Under the pieces are notes generated by a model, which worked only from the letters and a program-made list of their open reading frames with translations, did not search any database and had not been told where the DNA came from. The position numbers and the translations under genes are program-made. From positions 26,664 through 90,663 of the forward strand of contig JAZGGH010000004.1 in the NCBI GenBank assembly GCA_036480335.1: 64,000 nt of DNA, given 5' to 3'. Shown in pieces: positions 1 to 8,325 of this stretch (positions are counted from its first letter, which is position 1; each line of letters starts with the position of its first letter). Source of the stretch: JAZGER01 sp036480335 (GTDB lineage Bacteria; Pseudomonadota; Gammaproteobacteria; DSM-19610).

Positions 1-1
1 G

Positions 2-217
2 ATTCTTTGCAACCCACCTTTTCACCAGGCACACAGCATCGGTGATCAGATCGCCTGGAAAATGTTCAGGCAAAGCAAAGATCAACTAAACAAAGGCGGA
101 GAATTATGGATTATCGGCAATCGCCATCTGGCCTATCACAGCAAACTCAAACGTCTGTTTGGAAATTGCCAGACTCTTGCTTCGAACAAAAAATTCGTTG
201 TACTAAAAGCATACTAG
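2..217 (+). CDS. rlmG: 23S rRNA (guanine-N2) methyltransferase RlmG, C-terminal fragment
   Basis: The reading frame enters from the left edge and ends at a TAG, giving the last 71 residues of a class I SAM-dependent methyltransferase. The NPPF catalytic motif is at fragment residues 4-7, followed by HQAHSIGDQIAW, GELWIIGNRHL and a terminal FGNCQTLASNKKFVVLKAY, all as in the RlmG/RsmC family. The A-S/T-N-K-F-V-V-L-K ending favours RlmG, which methylates G1835 of 23S rRNA, over RsmC. The N-terminal domain lies outside the window, so RsmC cannot be fully excluded. The next gene starts 10 bases later. Confidence 0.85.
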   Translation: MLCNPPFHQAHSIGDQIAWKMFRQSKDQLNKGGELWIIGNRHLAYHSKLKRLFGNCQTLASNKKFVVLKAY

Positions 218-227
218 AATTTTAACT

Positions 228-611
228 ATGAAAGACTGTAATCAATGTGGAAAGTGCTGCATCAACTACAGTGATGGGGGTTTGTCCGCATCAGCGGAAG
301 AAATCGACTTCTGGGAAAATTACCGACCTGAAATATATCGGTATGTAAGGGATGAAAAAATCTGGATGGATCCGGAGACAGGCAAGCAGTTAGTTCGGTG
401 TCCGTGGTTGAAGAAACTACCCGCTGAAAATAAAACTATCTGTGAAATCTATTTCGACCGACCCGAAGATTGCAAATTTTATCCTGTCACAATCGCACAG
501 ATGGTCAATGATGAATGTGAAATGCTGGATGCGCATGATTTAGTGAAGCCGAAATATGCACAGAAAGTGCTGGATAAGCTGATGTCAGATAGTAGACCGC
601 CATTTGCATAG
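228..611 (+). CDS. YkgJ-family cysteine cluster protein
   Basis: A 127-aa soluble protein with an N-terminal C-x2-C-x2-CC cluster (Cys4, 7, 10, 11) and further cysteines at about 58, 72, 82 and 97, including an RCPW and a DCKFYP context. This pattern defines the YkgJ/UPF0153 family, whose members probably bind zinc or an Fe-S cluster. No reaction is established for the family. It sits 10 bases behind rlmG and is probably co-transcribed with it; the gene on the other side (DUF4153) is convergent. Confidence 0.8.
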   Translation: MKDCNQCGKCCINYSDGGLSASAEEIDFWENYRPEIYRYVRDEKIWMDPETGKQLVRCPWLKKLPAENKTICEIYFDRPEDCKFYPVTIAQMVNDECEMLDAHDLVKPKYAQKVLDKLMSDSRPPFA

Positions 612-657
612 TGGCATTGTTCAATATTGCTAATCACAAGTAGACAGTATACGTAGC

Positions 658-2454
658 TTAGTCATTCTTGCGATTCAATGTAATATTGCCGTCAACGCTG
701 ATCAACAAATCTCCAAGCCGGATTTGCTTCCACTCAGGCATTGTAACTGTTATATCACCAGACTCTATGATAGCCACAAGGTCAAGGTTCATCCAGTCAC
801 CTGAAACGTTCATTTCTGAACTTTGCCATGTTTCATCAATGCGGCGCCATAATTGTGCACGGGGCCAGTTCATCTGATCGAGAATTATAAATTCATGCCC
901 ACCATCATCGTTCAAATCCAGGGCGAGTAAAATAGTCTTTGATGAGAACCGGGAGACAGGGTTATTTTCTTGTCGCCAGTCAAAAATCTTTTCTATGAGC
1001 GATGCCGGAACCTCTATATTTGAAGGCCAGATAACTAACTGGTCTGAAAAAGTTTGTAAGTCAGGTGTGCTGCTATCCATTCCACGAGAACGATACAGTT
1101 CGTCAATTGTTGCCACAATCTCCGGATATTTATCTGTATGTTCTACTTTGAAATTCTGCAGTGCCAGATAGCCTGGTCGAGCCAGATGTCTTGCGATATA
1201 TCGAATATCGAAATTCTCTATTGAGATTTTCCCGCTATTGAATTGTGCTAACTGACTATTGGTCGAGATTTTCCTGAAATCAAGTAGAGGTGAGTTTACT
1301 AGCAACATTGTTACCAGAATGATGAGTCCCATGACGATATTGACTCGGCTTAGCGTTCTAATCCAGTTATCCCGATGTCTTACGATACCCCAGCAATAAC
1401 CTGTCGAGAAAAGTGCTAATAATAACCAGATCAACATACCCCAACAACGATCGACGGACCAGCCATATTGCCCGACTCTTAGATAAAGCCCATAAAATGC
1501 GATGGCGCTATATATTGGTAATAAAGCCACGCCAAAATATATAAAACGGTGCAATGTGGCGGTATACGGGGTGATGCGGTTTTCGTCTTGATAAACGGCA
1601 TTAACAAAAAAGAGGATCAATGTTTGCAACCACAGTATCAGTGCGCTGCCATGACCCGTTTTCCATAAGCTGTTCAGACCTGAAAATATGGATGCACTGT
1701 CATTGTTCGTACCCCAGAATGAATTGAATCCCGTAATGGGGAGGGCAATCATAAACATCACTGATATAGCAACAAGCAGAGGTAATAAAAATTTAATCAT
1801 TGCCTGGAGAACATTTGCAATAACATCAAGAATATCTGTCAGGTTGCGGAAGGTAATAATGGCGAAACCACAAGCCAGGCTTAGCGCGGGAAACATGAAC
1901 CACTTTTCTTCGAATAATAAACTGAAAAACTCAACATTTATTGTTTTGAACAAAGCCGCCCAGAGCATGAGTACGCCCCAGAAAATCAAAACAAATAGCA
2001 GGCTCAAACAGAGGACTAAGAAATTTCGCCATGAATATCTAAATAATGCGGCGTAGCTTATAGGTTCGTTACTACTGTACTGCTGAATGTACATTAAGGC
2101 TTTAAAGCAGGCGATACCTAAGGTGATTATAAAGGGAAAAACCAGCGTTCCAGCCTGGATAAACTCAACAGGCTCAGCCTGGAATCCTGTGTAGGCTGCC
2201 ACAGCAATCGCTAGTGCATTAAAAGGGAGTAACCATGTCAACGTCTGTTTAATGGTACCTTTGAAAATGGTCAGTTGCGCCATTAAAGGTGTCGTGATAA
2301 CCGCAGTAATGAGTGCGAATATCCAGGCAGGTTGGCTGTATGGCCAGACTTTCAGGTCAATTGCTTTATATATCGCAAACAATGCCAGTCCCTGGAATAG
2401 CGCAAGTGATAGCATTTGAATATGAGGGAGCTTACCGGAATCAGATGTATTCAT
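658..2454 (-). CDS. DUF4153 family integral membrane protein
   Basis: A 598-aa protein with about a dozen hydrophobic segments over the first two thirds and a soluble C-terminal region of roughly 180 residues. The arrangement of helices (for example the FWGVLMLWAALFK stretch near residue 158) fits the DUF4153 family. Members have no established biochemical role. The C-terminal part carries acidic, repeat-like sequence (DLNDDGGHEFIILD) resembling the family's predicted extracytoplasmic domain. It precedes a 195-aa unknown gene on the same strand, from which a 67-base gap separates it. Family call from recollection of its pattern; function unknown. Confidence 0.65.
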   Translation of the reverse strand: MNTSDSGKLPHIQMLSLALFQGLALFAIYKAIDLKVWPYSQPAWIFALITAVITTPLMAQLTIFKGTIKQTLTWLLPFNALAIAVAAYTGFQAEPVEFIQAGTLVFPFIITLGIACFKALMYIQQYSSNEPISYAALFRYSWRNFLVLCLSLLFVLIFWGVLMLWAALFKTINVEFFSLLFEEKWFMFPALSLACGFAIITFRNLTDILDVIANVLQAMIKFLLPLLVAISVMFMIALPITGFNSFWGTNNDSASIFSGLNSLWKTGHGSALILWLQTLILFFVNAVYQDENRITPYTATLHRFIYFGVALLPIYSAIAFYGLYLRVGQYGWSVDRCWGMLIWLLLALFSTGYCWGIVRHRDNWIRTLSRVNIVMGLIILVTMLLVNSPLLDFRKISTNSQLAQFNSGKISIENFDIRYIARHLARPGYLALQNFKVEHTDKYPEIVATIDELYRSRGMDSSTPDLQTFSDQLVIWPSNIEVPASLIEKIFDWRQENNPVSRFSSKTILLALDLNDDGGHEFIILDQMNWPRAQLWRRIDETWQSSEMNVSGDWMNLDLVAIIESGDITVTMPEWKQIRLGDLLISVDGNITLNRKND

Positions 2455-2486
2455 TTTTGATTGCTTGTTTTAGGTGGTGACGAATG

Positions 2487-2509
2487 GGGCTGTATTTTTT
2501 TGACAGCCC
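2487..2509 (-). terminator. hairpin after the 195-aa unknown gene
   Basis: GGGCTGT and ACAGCCC form a perfect 7-bp stem around a T-rich loop just past the stop of the gene ending at 2522. No U-tract follows on the minus strand, so it is a weak terminator or an mRNA 3'-end structure between this gene and the DUF4153 gene. Confidence 0.35.
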
Positions 2510-2521
2510 GTGAAAACCCTT

Positions 2522-3109
2522 TCAATCCTTAGCTGATTCATCCGGCAACGGATTTTCACCCGTATCAAATAAACTCTTCATGTTTTTTTTCAAAGTCGTC
2601 AGCATTTCAGGCACTTCAATTTCCATCACCTGATCAGTAATCCATTTACGGTCACGGTCACCCATAACACCGGTTACTGCTTCCCCAAGATAACGCTTGA
2701 ACGCATAGCCAGGTTCACCCTCTTCAAAGGTGAATTCAGAGTAATCTGCCAAACGTTCGTTAAGGATTTTAATGAACGGTTTTTTATAATCTTCACCACG
2801 ACCATGCGCATCAACCCGATTATCGTGATACACATCTGCCGTTTTAAGTGCCAGTTCAACAATGAACTTTTGTCGATCTTCTTCACTGAGTACTTCGTGT
2901 ACCAGACGATCAGTGACGTGGATCAAAAAAGCACATATTTCCTGGAAAATATCCAGTCGCTGAGCATTGGTTTCCGTTTCAAAGCCTTCGTTTTCCAGAT
3001 TGAGCACCGTATTACCGGCAATGCGCCACTGGATGAACGCCTGGGCACCAGCAATTTCTTCAATGCTGCGTTTTTTCCCGGATTTATTCCACTTGCTTCT
3101 AACCCGCAC
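2522..3109 (-). CDS. conserved-looking cytoplasmic protein of unknown function
   Basis: A 195-aa, highly charged protein without signal peptide or membrane segment. It starts with a basic stretch (RVRSKWNKSGKKR) and is otherwise rich in Glu, Asp and Lys, probably largely helical. I do not recognise a catalytic motif or family. It is divergent from the 347-aa gene at 3221, and shares the strand with the DUF4153 gene downstream. The coding nature is supported by length, an ATG start and normal composition compared with neighbours. Confidence 0.6.
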   Translation of the reverse strand: MRVRSKWNKSGKKRSIEEIAGAQAFIQWRIAGNTVLNLENEGFETETNAQRLDIFQEICAFLIHVTDRLVHEVLSEEDRQKFIVELALKTADVYHDNRVDAHGRGEDYKKPFIKILNERLADYSEFTFEEGEPGYAFKRYLGEAVTGVMGDRDRKWITDQVMEIEVPEMLTTLKKNMKSLFDTGENPLPDESAKD

Positions 3110-3190
3110 CTGGCTGCTCCTGTCTTGTTCGGTTACTGTTTGCCGTGGGAGAATACATCATGATAGGATGCAATACCATAGTATTTCACT

Positions 3191-3205
3191 CAGGTATTAT
3201 ACCTG
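3191..3205. promoter_or_regulatory. short inverted repeat between divergent genes
   Basis: CAGGTA-TTA-TACCTG, a 6-bp perfect inverted repeat with a 3-base spacer, lies between the divergent starts at 3109 and 3221 and only 15 bases before the latter. It overlaps a TATTAT-like hexamer and may be an operator or part of a promoter. The evidence is symmetry and position only. Confidence 0.25.
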
Positions 3206-3220
3206 TATTGCCGGGCCACC

Positions 3221-4264
3221 ATGACAATAGATAACCTACAGTCAGCAATACAACACAATTGCCATATTTCCGATTCGCAGTTTGCAGGCAACTACACGCT
3301 GTGCATCTACCTGCTAAAAATGCGCGAATACTATCGCTGGGAAAAAGGCATTCCGCTGGGCAAAGCACTCGACAAACAAGCCGTTGGCAAATGGATGTGT
3401 GAACGTGAATCATTCTGGGAATCAATCGAAGAAGACAACCTGACTCGCCTGCACCTGAACGGTCATTCATTTGATGCCTTCGATTCCAATGCGATCAATG
3501 TCGAGTTATTGCCACAGGGCTATATTTACAGTGCAGGCTACGGCTTGCGCGCAAAACCCCTGTTCTTTTTTGGCAAACTGGATGTCCATATTGAAGAAGA
3601 TGGCACACAGATTTACATCTCAGCACAAGAACTGGCGCGTGATCTGGCGGCACCACCGGCCATGTCTATGGGCAACGCCATTTTCATCCGCAAGGAATCA
3701 CTGCAGCGCATGCTCTGGGAAAAAATCGAAGAATGGCGCTGGAGCAAACCTGACAATGCGATGGGTCGCGCCATTAACCATCTGGACTTTGAGGAGCATT
3801 TCGAGCAGTCACTGGACACCCTGACGGAACATGAAGTTGCCACACTGATTCTGCATGAAAAAGGCGAAGTCCTCGCCGGACAGATGATTGATGCAAGCTG
3901 GCACGACATGCTTAACCAATGTCCACATCCGCATCTGGAATTACTGGCTCGCTCCGTCCGTGACCACCTGGCCGATGCTCTGACAACCCTGCCGGCGCTG
4001 CTTGAAAAGCCCTCCCATTCCCTGCATGTTTATTTTGCTAATCTGATGGGCATGCGCAAACACATTTATCCCGCCCTGCTGACTGCCTACAATCATTGGC
4101 TTGAAACAGGCAAAATCGACAAACTGGCAAACAGCATTACAAGCGGTCAGCAACACTGGCTGGAAACTGCCAACCATCTATGTGTATTGATTACACAGGA
4201 CGACGCACAAAAACCTTACGATGGTGCTACTATAGAGGCTATTATCAAACAAGCCCAATTGTAA
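3221..4264 (+). CDS. protein of unknown function (possibly Sfum_1244-type family)
   Basis: A 347-aa soluble protein that opens a compact + strand run: its stop is 5 bases from the 2OG oxygenase start, which in turn abuts a GNAT gene and a 119-aa gene. No signal peptide, membrane segment or familiar catalytic motif is visible. The middle holds a conserved-looking FFFGKLDVH element and several Trp-rich segments (KIEEWRWSKPDNAMGRAINHL). Its pattern reminds me of proteins annotated as the Sfum_1244 family, but I cannot verify that. Co-transcription with an oxygenase and an acetyltransferase hints at a small-molecule or protein modification role, which is only inferred. Confidence 0.6.
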   Translation: MTIDNLQSAIQHNCHISDSQFAGNYTLCIYLLKMREYYRWEKGIPLGKALDKQAVGKWMCERESFWESIEEDNLTRLHLNGHSFDAFDSNAINVELLPQGYIYSAGYGLRAKPLFFFGKLDVHIEEDGTQIYISAQELARDLAAPPAMSMGNAIFIRKESLQRMLWEKIEEWRWSKPDNAMGRAINHLDFEEHFEQSLDTLTEHEVATLILHEKGEVLAGQMIDASWHDMLNQCPHPHLELLARSVRDHLADALTTLPALLEKPSHSLHVYFANLMGMRKHIYPALLTAYNHWLETGKIDKLANSITSGQQHWLETANHLCVLITQDDAQKPYDGATIEAIIKQAQL

Positions 4265-4269
4265 TATTC

Positions 4270-4863
4270 ATGCTCAATAAACCGTTAAAAACAATCCGCG
4301 AGGTTAAAGCCAATACTTTTATTTTTGAAAAACCGGGTGCCCTGGATGCTGGTCTGTGCGAGCGTGCCATTGAACAGTTTGAAAACAGTAGTGATGAACA
4401 ATACCTGGGCCGCATTGGGCAACAGGCACAAGAAGACCAGAGTATCAAGAAATCGACTGACCTGATTGTTAGCGGCAAACCCCAATGGAAAGAAATTGAT
4501 CAGGCATTATTCCGCTCTATCGGCTCAGCAGTACTGGAATTCCGTGAAGCCTACCCGTATTTCAAAGGCCCTTTTAAAGATATGGGCTATGCCATACAGC
4601 GCACTGAACCTGGCGAGCATTATCACTGGCACATCGACGGTGGCAGCCATGAATTTAGCCAAAGGCAATTAGTCGCCGTCTGGTATTTGAATGATGTTGC
4701 AGGTCCTGGCGGTGAAACCGAATTTTTGTTTCAGGATCTCAAAGTCACACCGCAACAGGGAAAACTGATTCTGTTCCCGCCTTTCTGGACTCACGAACAC
4801 CGCGGCGTCACCCTTGACGCTGGCGTAAAATATATAGCCACCACCTGGATTGTCTTTGCCTGA
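4270..4863 (+). CDS. 2-oxoglutarate/Fe(II)-dependent oxygenase, prolyl-hydroxylase-like
   Basis: 197 aa from the ATG 5 bases past the preceding stop; a longer in-frame start at 4180 would lie inside the upstream gene and adds no conserved sequence. The double-stranded beta-helix signature is complete: H121-x-D123 in HYHWHIDGG, the distal His near 177 in THEHRG, and a basic residue (K187 in GVKYIATTW) to bind 2-oxoglutarate. GGETEFLF before the last His is also typical. Such enzymes hydroxylate protein side chains or small molecules in the cytoplasm using Fe(II), O2 and 2-oxoglutarate. The substrate is unknown; neighbours of unknown function do not settle it. Confidence 0.8.
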   Translation: MLNKPLKTIREVKANTFIFEKPGALDAGLCERAIEQFENSSDEQYLGRIGQQAQEDQSIKKSTDLIVSGKPQWKEIDQALFRSIGSAVLEFREAYPYFKGPFKDMGYAIQRTEPGEHYHWHIDGGSHEFSQRQLVAVWYLNDVAGPGGETEFLFQDLKVTPQQGKLILFPPFWTHEHRGVTLDAGVKYIATTWIVFA

Positions 4864-5314
4864 TCGTTTAAGCCAGGCGCAGATCATTACCCCCAAAGCT
4901 GCGCAACTCTCTGACTGCTTTATGCTGCGCTGGCGACTGTTAAGAAAACCCTGGAATCAAGCCATCGGCAGTGAACAGGATGCCTTCGACACCACGGCCA
5001 TGCATTGTGCCATTTTATTGGATCAAACCATCATTGCCACTGGCCGCTGCCATTTTGAATCGGCAAACAACGCCTGTATCCGCTACATGGCAGTCGCCGA
5101 AGAACACCAGCAACAGGGGCTAGGCTCCCTGCTCCTGCAGGCACTTGAAACAATGGCAGTCAATCAATCAGCAAACCGAATCACCCTACAGGCACGTGAC
5201 TCCTGTGTTGAATTTTACCGTCGCCATGGTTATGCCATTATCAGAGAATCACACAAGCTATTTGATAGCATCCAGCATTATGAAATGCACAAGGAGATAA
5301 CGCATCATGGCTGA
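4850..5314 (+). CDS. GNAT-family N-acetyltransferase
   Basis: A 154-aa protein whose acetyl-CoA-binding motif A is clear: RYMAVAEEHQQQGLGSLLL with the Q-x-x-G-x-G/A pyrophosphate loop ending at about residues 89-92. A C-terminal EFYRRHGY (motif B, Tyr catalytic candidate) follows. The only start that keeps the whole domain is TTG at 4850, overlapping the end of the oxygenase gene by 14 bases; another TTG lies two codons on. The overlap suggests translational coupling. It transfers an acetyl group from acetyl-CoA to an unknown amine. Confidence 0.8.
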   Translation: MSLPDRLSQAQIITPKAAQLSDCFMLRWRLLRKPWNQAIGSEQDAFDTTAMHCAILLDQTIIATGRCHFESANNACIRYMAVAEEHQQQGLGSLLLQALETMAVNQSANRITLQARDSCVEFYRRHGYAIIRESHKLFDSIQHYEMHKEITHHG

Positions 5315-5666
5315 CCTGTTCACAGTGACCGCCCCGCTGAAGGTACGTTTCCCCAACCAGAAAAAACACATCATGATAGAACGCTTTCGTTACAACAATG
5401 GCCTCATCTATCTGCGCCCTTTCTGGCAAACCCTGCCCGACGAATACCGTTTCCATACACTGCCCGGCCCGATCAAAGGCGATGGTCCCTGGAAAGTCGG
5501 TGATACCATCGTCACTGTCCTCGGCTGCCACGGCACCGATGCAAGCCTGGCTGCGGAATACGCCAGCTGGCAAACACAGCAACAAACAGCCAGTCAGGAC
5601 TATCCATCAAATATAGAATTACTAATCCTGGCAAATAACTGGATCAAACACATAACCCACTCCTAA
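5307..5666 (+). CDS. small protein of unknown function, last gene of a four-gene run
   Basis: 119 aa, overlapping the acetyltransferase gene by 8 bases, with a good AAGGAG ribosome binding site ahead of its ATG. It is rich in aromatic residues and Pro (LRPFWQTLPDEYRFH, PGPIKGDGPWKVGD). No membrane segment and no recognised family. The coupling to the upstream gene is the best evidence that it is real. Confidence 0.6.
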   Translation: MADLFTVTAPLKVRFPNQKKHIMIERFRYNNGLIYLRPFWQTLPDEYRFHTLPGPIKGDGPWKVGDTIVTVLGCHGTDASLAAEYASWQTQQQTASQDYPSNIELLILANNWIKHITHS

Positions 5667-5722
5667 CCTTATTCGTTACCTCTGTGCTTGTATTTATATT
5701 TCTTTAGAGAAAACTTTAGATT

Positions 5723-6001
5723 TTAGAAGTCTTGTGAGCCAATTATATTCATAATTTGAACTACACCATCTTCAATGCGAAAGTATATTGTATCAACTCC
5801 ACATACACTATATCTGTACCCCTTTCGTATATTGTCAACAGACTGATACAAGTGGGGATTCCTGGCTATCTTCTCAAATCTATCAAACAAAGTATTATAG
5901 TATTTGTCTGCTTGTTCTACATCCCAGCTTTCAATTCCATAGCGATATATTCTTCGTAAATCTTCTTTAGCTTCCAGGCTTAATTTATAACTTCCCATCA
6001 T
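5723..6001 (-). CDS. parE: ParE-type toxin of a parDE toxin-antitoxin pair
   Basis: 92 aa from the ATG at 6001, which has AAGGA upstream; an ATG 12 bases earlier lacks such a site. The pattern YKLSLEAKEDLRRIYRYGIESW, then a DRFEKIARNPHLYQSV segment and RYSVCGVDTIYFRIED fits the RelE/ParE fold of ParE toxins, which poison DNA gyrase. Its start overlaps the end of the antitoxin gene by about 17 bases, the usual antitoxin-first arrangement. The protein looks intact. Confidence 0.88.
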   Translation of the reverse strand: MMGSYKLSLEAKEDLRRIYRYGIESWDVEQADKYYNTLFDRFEKIARNPHLYQSVDNIRKGYRYSVCGVDTIYFRIEDGVVQIMNIIGSQDF

Positions 6002-6236
6002 GGCGTAATTCATCCTTGAATTCTGTCAGTACCTCATCACGTGTTTGGTTAATAAAACCACTTTTTTCTGATTCGATAAGTTTGGCACATATAAAGTCTA
6101 TTTCTTCCTGTTTTGCACGTGCTCTCCTAATAAGATCATTAACTACTTCACTTTTACTTGTATATTCCTTGCTTTCAACTTGAGCCTTTAGCCAATCATC
6201 ATTTGGCATGGTTAATGTAATGCTTTGTCTTGCCAT
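5985..6236 (-). CDS. parD: ParD-type antitoxin
   Basis: 83 aa beginning MARQSITLTMPN, the ribbon-helix-helix strand of the ParD/CopG class, followed by a KSEVVNDLIRRAR helix and an acidic C-terminal arm that binds the toxin. A frame start 30 bases further upstream adds MNHYIARRKP, which is not part of the family, so the internal ATG is preferred. It represses its own promoter in known systems; that promoter should lie between 6237 and 6362, facing away from the aminotransferase gene. Confidence 0.85.
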   Translation of the reverse strand: MARQSITLTMPNDDWLKAQVESKEYTSKSEVVNDLIRRARAKQEEIDFICAKLIESEKSGFINQTRDEVLTEFKDELRHDGKL

Positions 6237-6362
6237 CGGCTTTCTCCTTGCAATATAGTGGTTCAATATTACACCGTATTTACATCAAAAAACACTTACC
6301 CTGGATGTTTTTTAGAACTGAGAGCTGTTAAGCTTCACCACTCACAAGCCTCAGTCAAACCC

Positions 6363-7475
6363 ATGCCCAATCAGGAATTCATACTCGACGACCACATCAT
6401 CCATCTAAACCACGCCGCCGTCGCCCCCTGGCCAAAACGCACCGTTGAAGCCGTTAAAAAGTTTGCCGAAGAAAATGCCCACATAGGCTCACAACGCTAC
6501 CTCGCCTGGATAAAAACAGAAACCCGTCTACGCGAACAACTGCGCAGCATGCTCAACGCCAAAAGTACTGACGAAATCGCCCTGCTAAAAAGCACCTCGG
6601 AAGCACTCTCCGTAGTTGCCTACGGACTCGACTGGTCTAGCGGCGATGAAATCGTCATCCCGTACCAGGAATTCCCCTCTAATCGTATCGTCTGGGAATC
6701 GCTGAAAAGATTCGGTGTTAACATCATCCAGGTCGACTTGATGTCTGCCGACAGTCCTGAACAGGCCCTGATAAACGCTATGACCGACAAAACGAAACTG
6801 CTCTCGGTCAGCTCAGTGCAATACGCAACCGGCCTGAAAATACACCTCGAATCACTCGGCCTGGCCTGCAAAGACAGAGACATCCTCTTCTGCATCGATG
6901 CCATACAAAGCCTCGGTGCATTCCCGCTTGATGTACAAACCTGCCACGCCGACTTTGTCATGGCCGATGGCCACAAATGGATGCTCGGCCCGGAAGGCCT
7001 CGCCGTGTTCTACTGCCGCCAGGCACTGATCGACAAACTGCAACTCAACCAGTTCGGCTGGCACATGATTCAGGCAGTGGGAGAATTTGACCAGATAGAA
7101 TGGCAAGCGGCCGACAACGCCCGCCGTTTTGAATGCGGCAGTCCTAACACGCTCGGTATACATGCGCTGCATGCCAGCCTCGAACTCATTCTCGAAACCG
7201 GCATTGACACCATAGCAGCCCGGATTCTTGAAAACACCTCTGTCATTCTGGATAACCTGCCTGACAGGGTTCAATGTCTATCACCGATAGAAAGCCAGCG
7301 ACGATCTGGTATTGTGACCCTGTTACCGATAGATGCTGACCTGGAAAAATGTTATGAACGTTTGCAGAAAAACAATGTGCTCTGTGCACTACGCGGGGGT
7401 GGGATTCGATTTTCGCCGCATTATTATACGGGTGAGAGAGAGATTCTTCGGGCTGTGGGGTTGTTGATAGTTTAA
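6363..7475 (+). CDS. class V aminotransferase / cysteine-desulfurase-like PLP enzyme
   Basis: 370 aa from the ATG at 6363; the longer frame starting at 6225 overlaps the parD promoter and adds an unrelated leader. PLP lysine is K205 in DGHKWMLGPEG, the PLP-ring aspartate D179 in FCIDAIQ, and the N-terminal LNHAAVAPWP substrate-gate motif is present. The family includes NifS/CsdA-type desulfurases, isopenicillin-N epimerase-like enzymes and kynureninases. The C-terminal RGGGIRFSPHYY arginine binds the substrate carboxylate. No conserved active-site Cys loop is obvious, so a desulfurase role is not certain. It stands alone between toxin-antitoxin loci. Confidence 0.85.
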   Translation: MPNQEFILDDHIIHLNHAAVAPWPKRTVEAVKKFAEENAHIGSQRYLAWIKTETRLREQLRSMLNAKSTDEIALLKSTSEALSVVAYGLDWSSGDEIVIPYQEFPSNRIVWESLKRFGVNIIQVDLMSADSPEQALINAMTDKTKLLSVSSVQYATGLKIHLESLGLACKDRDILFCIDAIQSLGAFPLDVQTCHADFVMADGHKWMLGPEGLAVFYCRQALIDKLQLNQFGWHMIQAVGEFDQIEWQAADNARRFECGSPNTLGIHALHASLELILETGIDTIAARILENTSVILDNLPDRVQCLSPIESQRRSGIVTLLPIDADLEKCYERLQKNNVLCALRGGGIRFSPHYYTGEREILRAVGLLIV

Positions 7476-7581
7476 GGGAGTTATTGCACTCTGCTCCCCA
7501 TTAACTCTATTTTGATGGGATACATACTGCGTATATCTACCCAGGTGATAACAATGACATCGCCATTGAAGTTAAAACAAA

Positions 7582-8235
7582 ATGGATGAGACAGTAACAG
7601 TAATCTGGGCAGCTGCCTTTATAGTGATATTGATAGGTTTCATTCCTTATGGAATCTGGTTTTTCATTTCGCTCATTAAAAAACGATGGGAACGAGCTGC
7701 ATGGTTATTTGCTTTACCACTTCTATTATTTATGATTTTCCATGCTATTTCTATACCACTAGAAAAAATAGCATACTCTAAGTATCTCCGCGAGATTTAT
7801 GATGTAGAAATTGATCTAAAAAGTGCAATATACAATTATGATTCTCCAAGATCATTTCAAGGTGATGGATATTCTATCTCTGTTTATGAATTACCTATTG
7901 AGATTCGACAACGTTTTGAATCTGCTGATACTCGACTATTAGAACAATTCCCCAAACGACCTAATTATCGATCAAAATGGAGTATTGAACAATGGAGCGA
8001 AGCGCCCCTTGATCCAAAGTTTAACAAGCATTTAGATTTTTCTTTAAGTAGCTATGATGCTAAACATGTCTCTGAGTTATCGAGTTATTTCCATGATATT
8101 CGGAGTGCGCTTAAGCAAAAAAACACTTATTATGCATTCTTCTTTAAAGGACATAAAGATTTTCCAGGAAACATAGACATGTTCATTATTGATCTGGATA
8201 ATAATCGGCTCTATGACATTAATCACAACACGTAA
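7582..8235 (+). CDS. orphan membrane-anchored protein of unknown function
   Basis: 217 aa with two N-terminal hydrophobic segments (about 7-32 and 41-58) and a soluble, aromatic-rich remainder, probably extracytoplasmic or cytoplasmic depending on the second helix. The gene is visibly more AT-rich than its neighbours. I recognise no family. Its 3' end overlaps the remains of a parE gene on the opposite strand, so it looks like imported DNA that joined at, or replaced, the rest of that toxin gene. Confidence 0.55.
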   Translation: MDETVTVIWAAAFIVILIGFIPYGIWFFISLIKKRWERAAWLFALPLLLFMIFHAISIPLEKIAYSKYLREIYDVEIDLKSAIYNYDSPRSFQGDGYSISVYELPIEIRQRFESADTRLLEQFPKRPNYRSKWSIEQWSEAPLDPKFNKHLDFSLSSYDAKHVSELSSYFHDIRSALKQKNTYYAFFFKGHKDFPGNIDMFIIDLDNNRLYDINHNT

Positions 8236-8318
8236 AACAGAACTGGCTTTCTACGGGTGTATACGCTGATCTGTCTCAGGCTTTCTTGTGCCTGTGGTGA
8301 AAGAAAATAGTGAGGCAT
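8223..8318 (-). pseudogene. truncated parE toxin remnant
   Basis: Reading leftwards from an ATG at 8318 gives MPHYFLSPQAQESLRQ followed by ISVYTRRK, the start of a ParE toxin (typical form: x-Y-x-L-S-P-x-A-x-x-D-L-x-x-I). Similarity stops near 8247 and the frame ends at a TGA at 8223 after a few unrelated codons. About 70 C-terminal residues are missing. It starts 8 bases after the stop of the decayed parD next to it, as in an intact parDE operon. Confidence 0.75.
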
Positions 8319-8325
8319 TAGCCGA

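Noticed and set aside
4180..4269. Longer N-terminus for the 2OG oxygenase
   Set aside because: The extra 30 residues overlap the end of the 347-aa gene and show no conserved motif; the ATG at 4270 fits the 5-base gap.
6225..6362. Longer N-terminus for the class V aminotransferase
   Set aside because: It overlaps the parD start and promoter region and reads as unrelated sequence; the family homology starts after MPNQEF.
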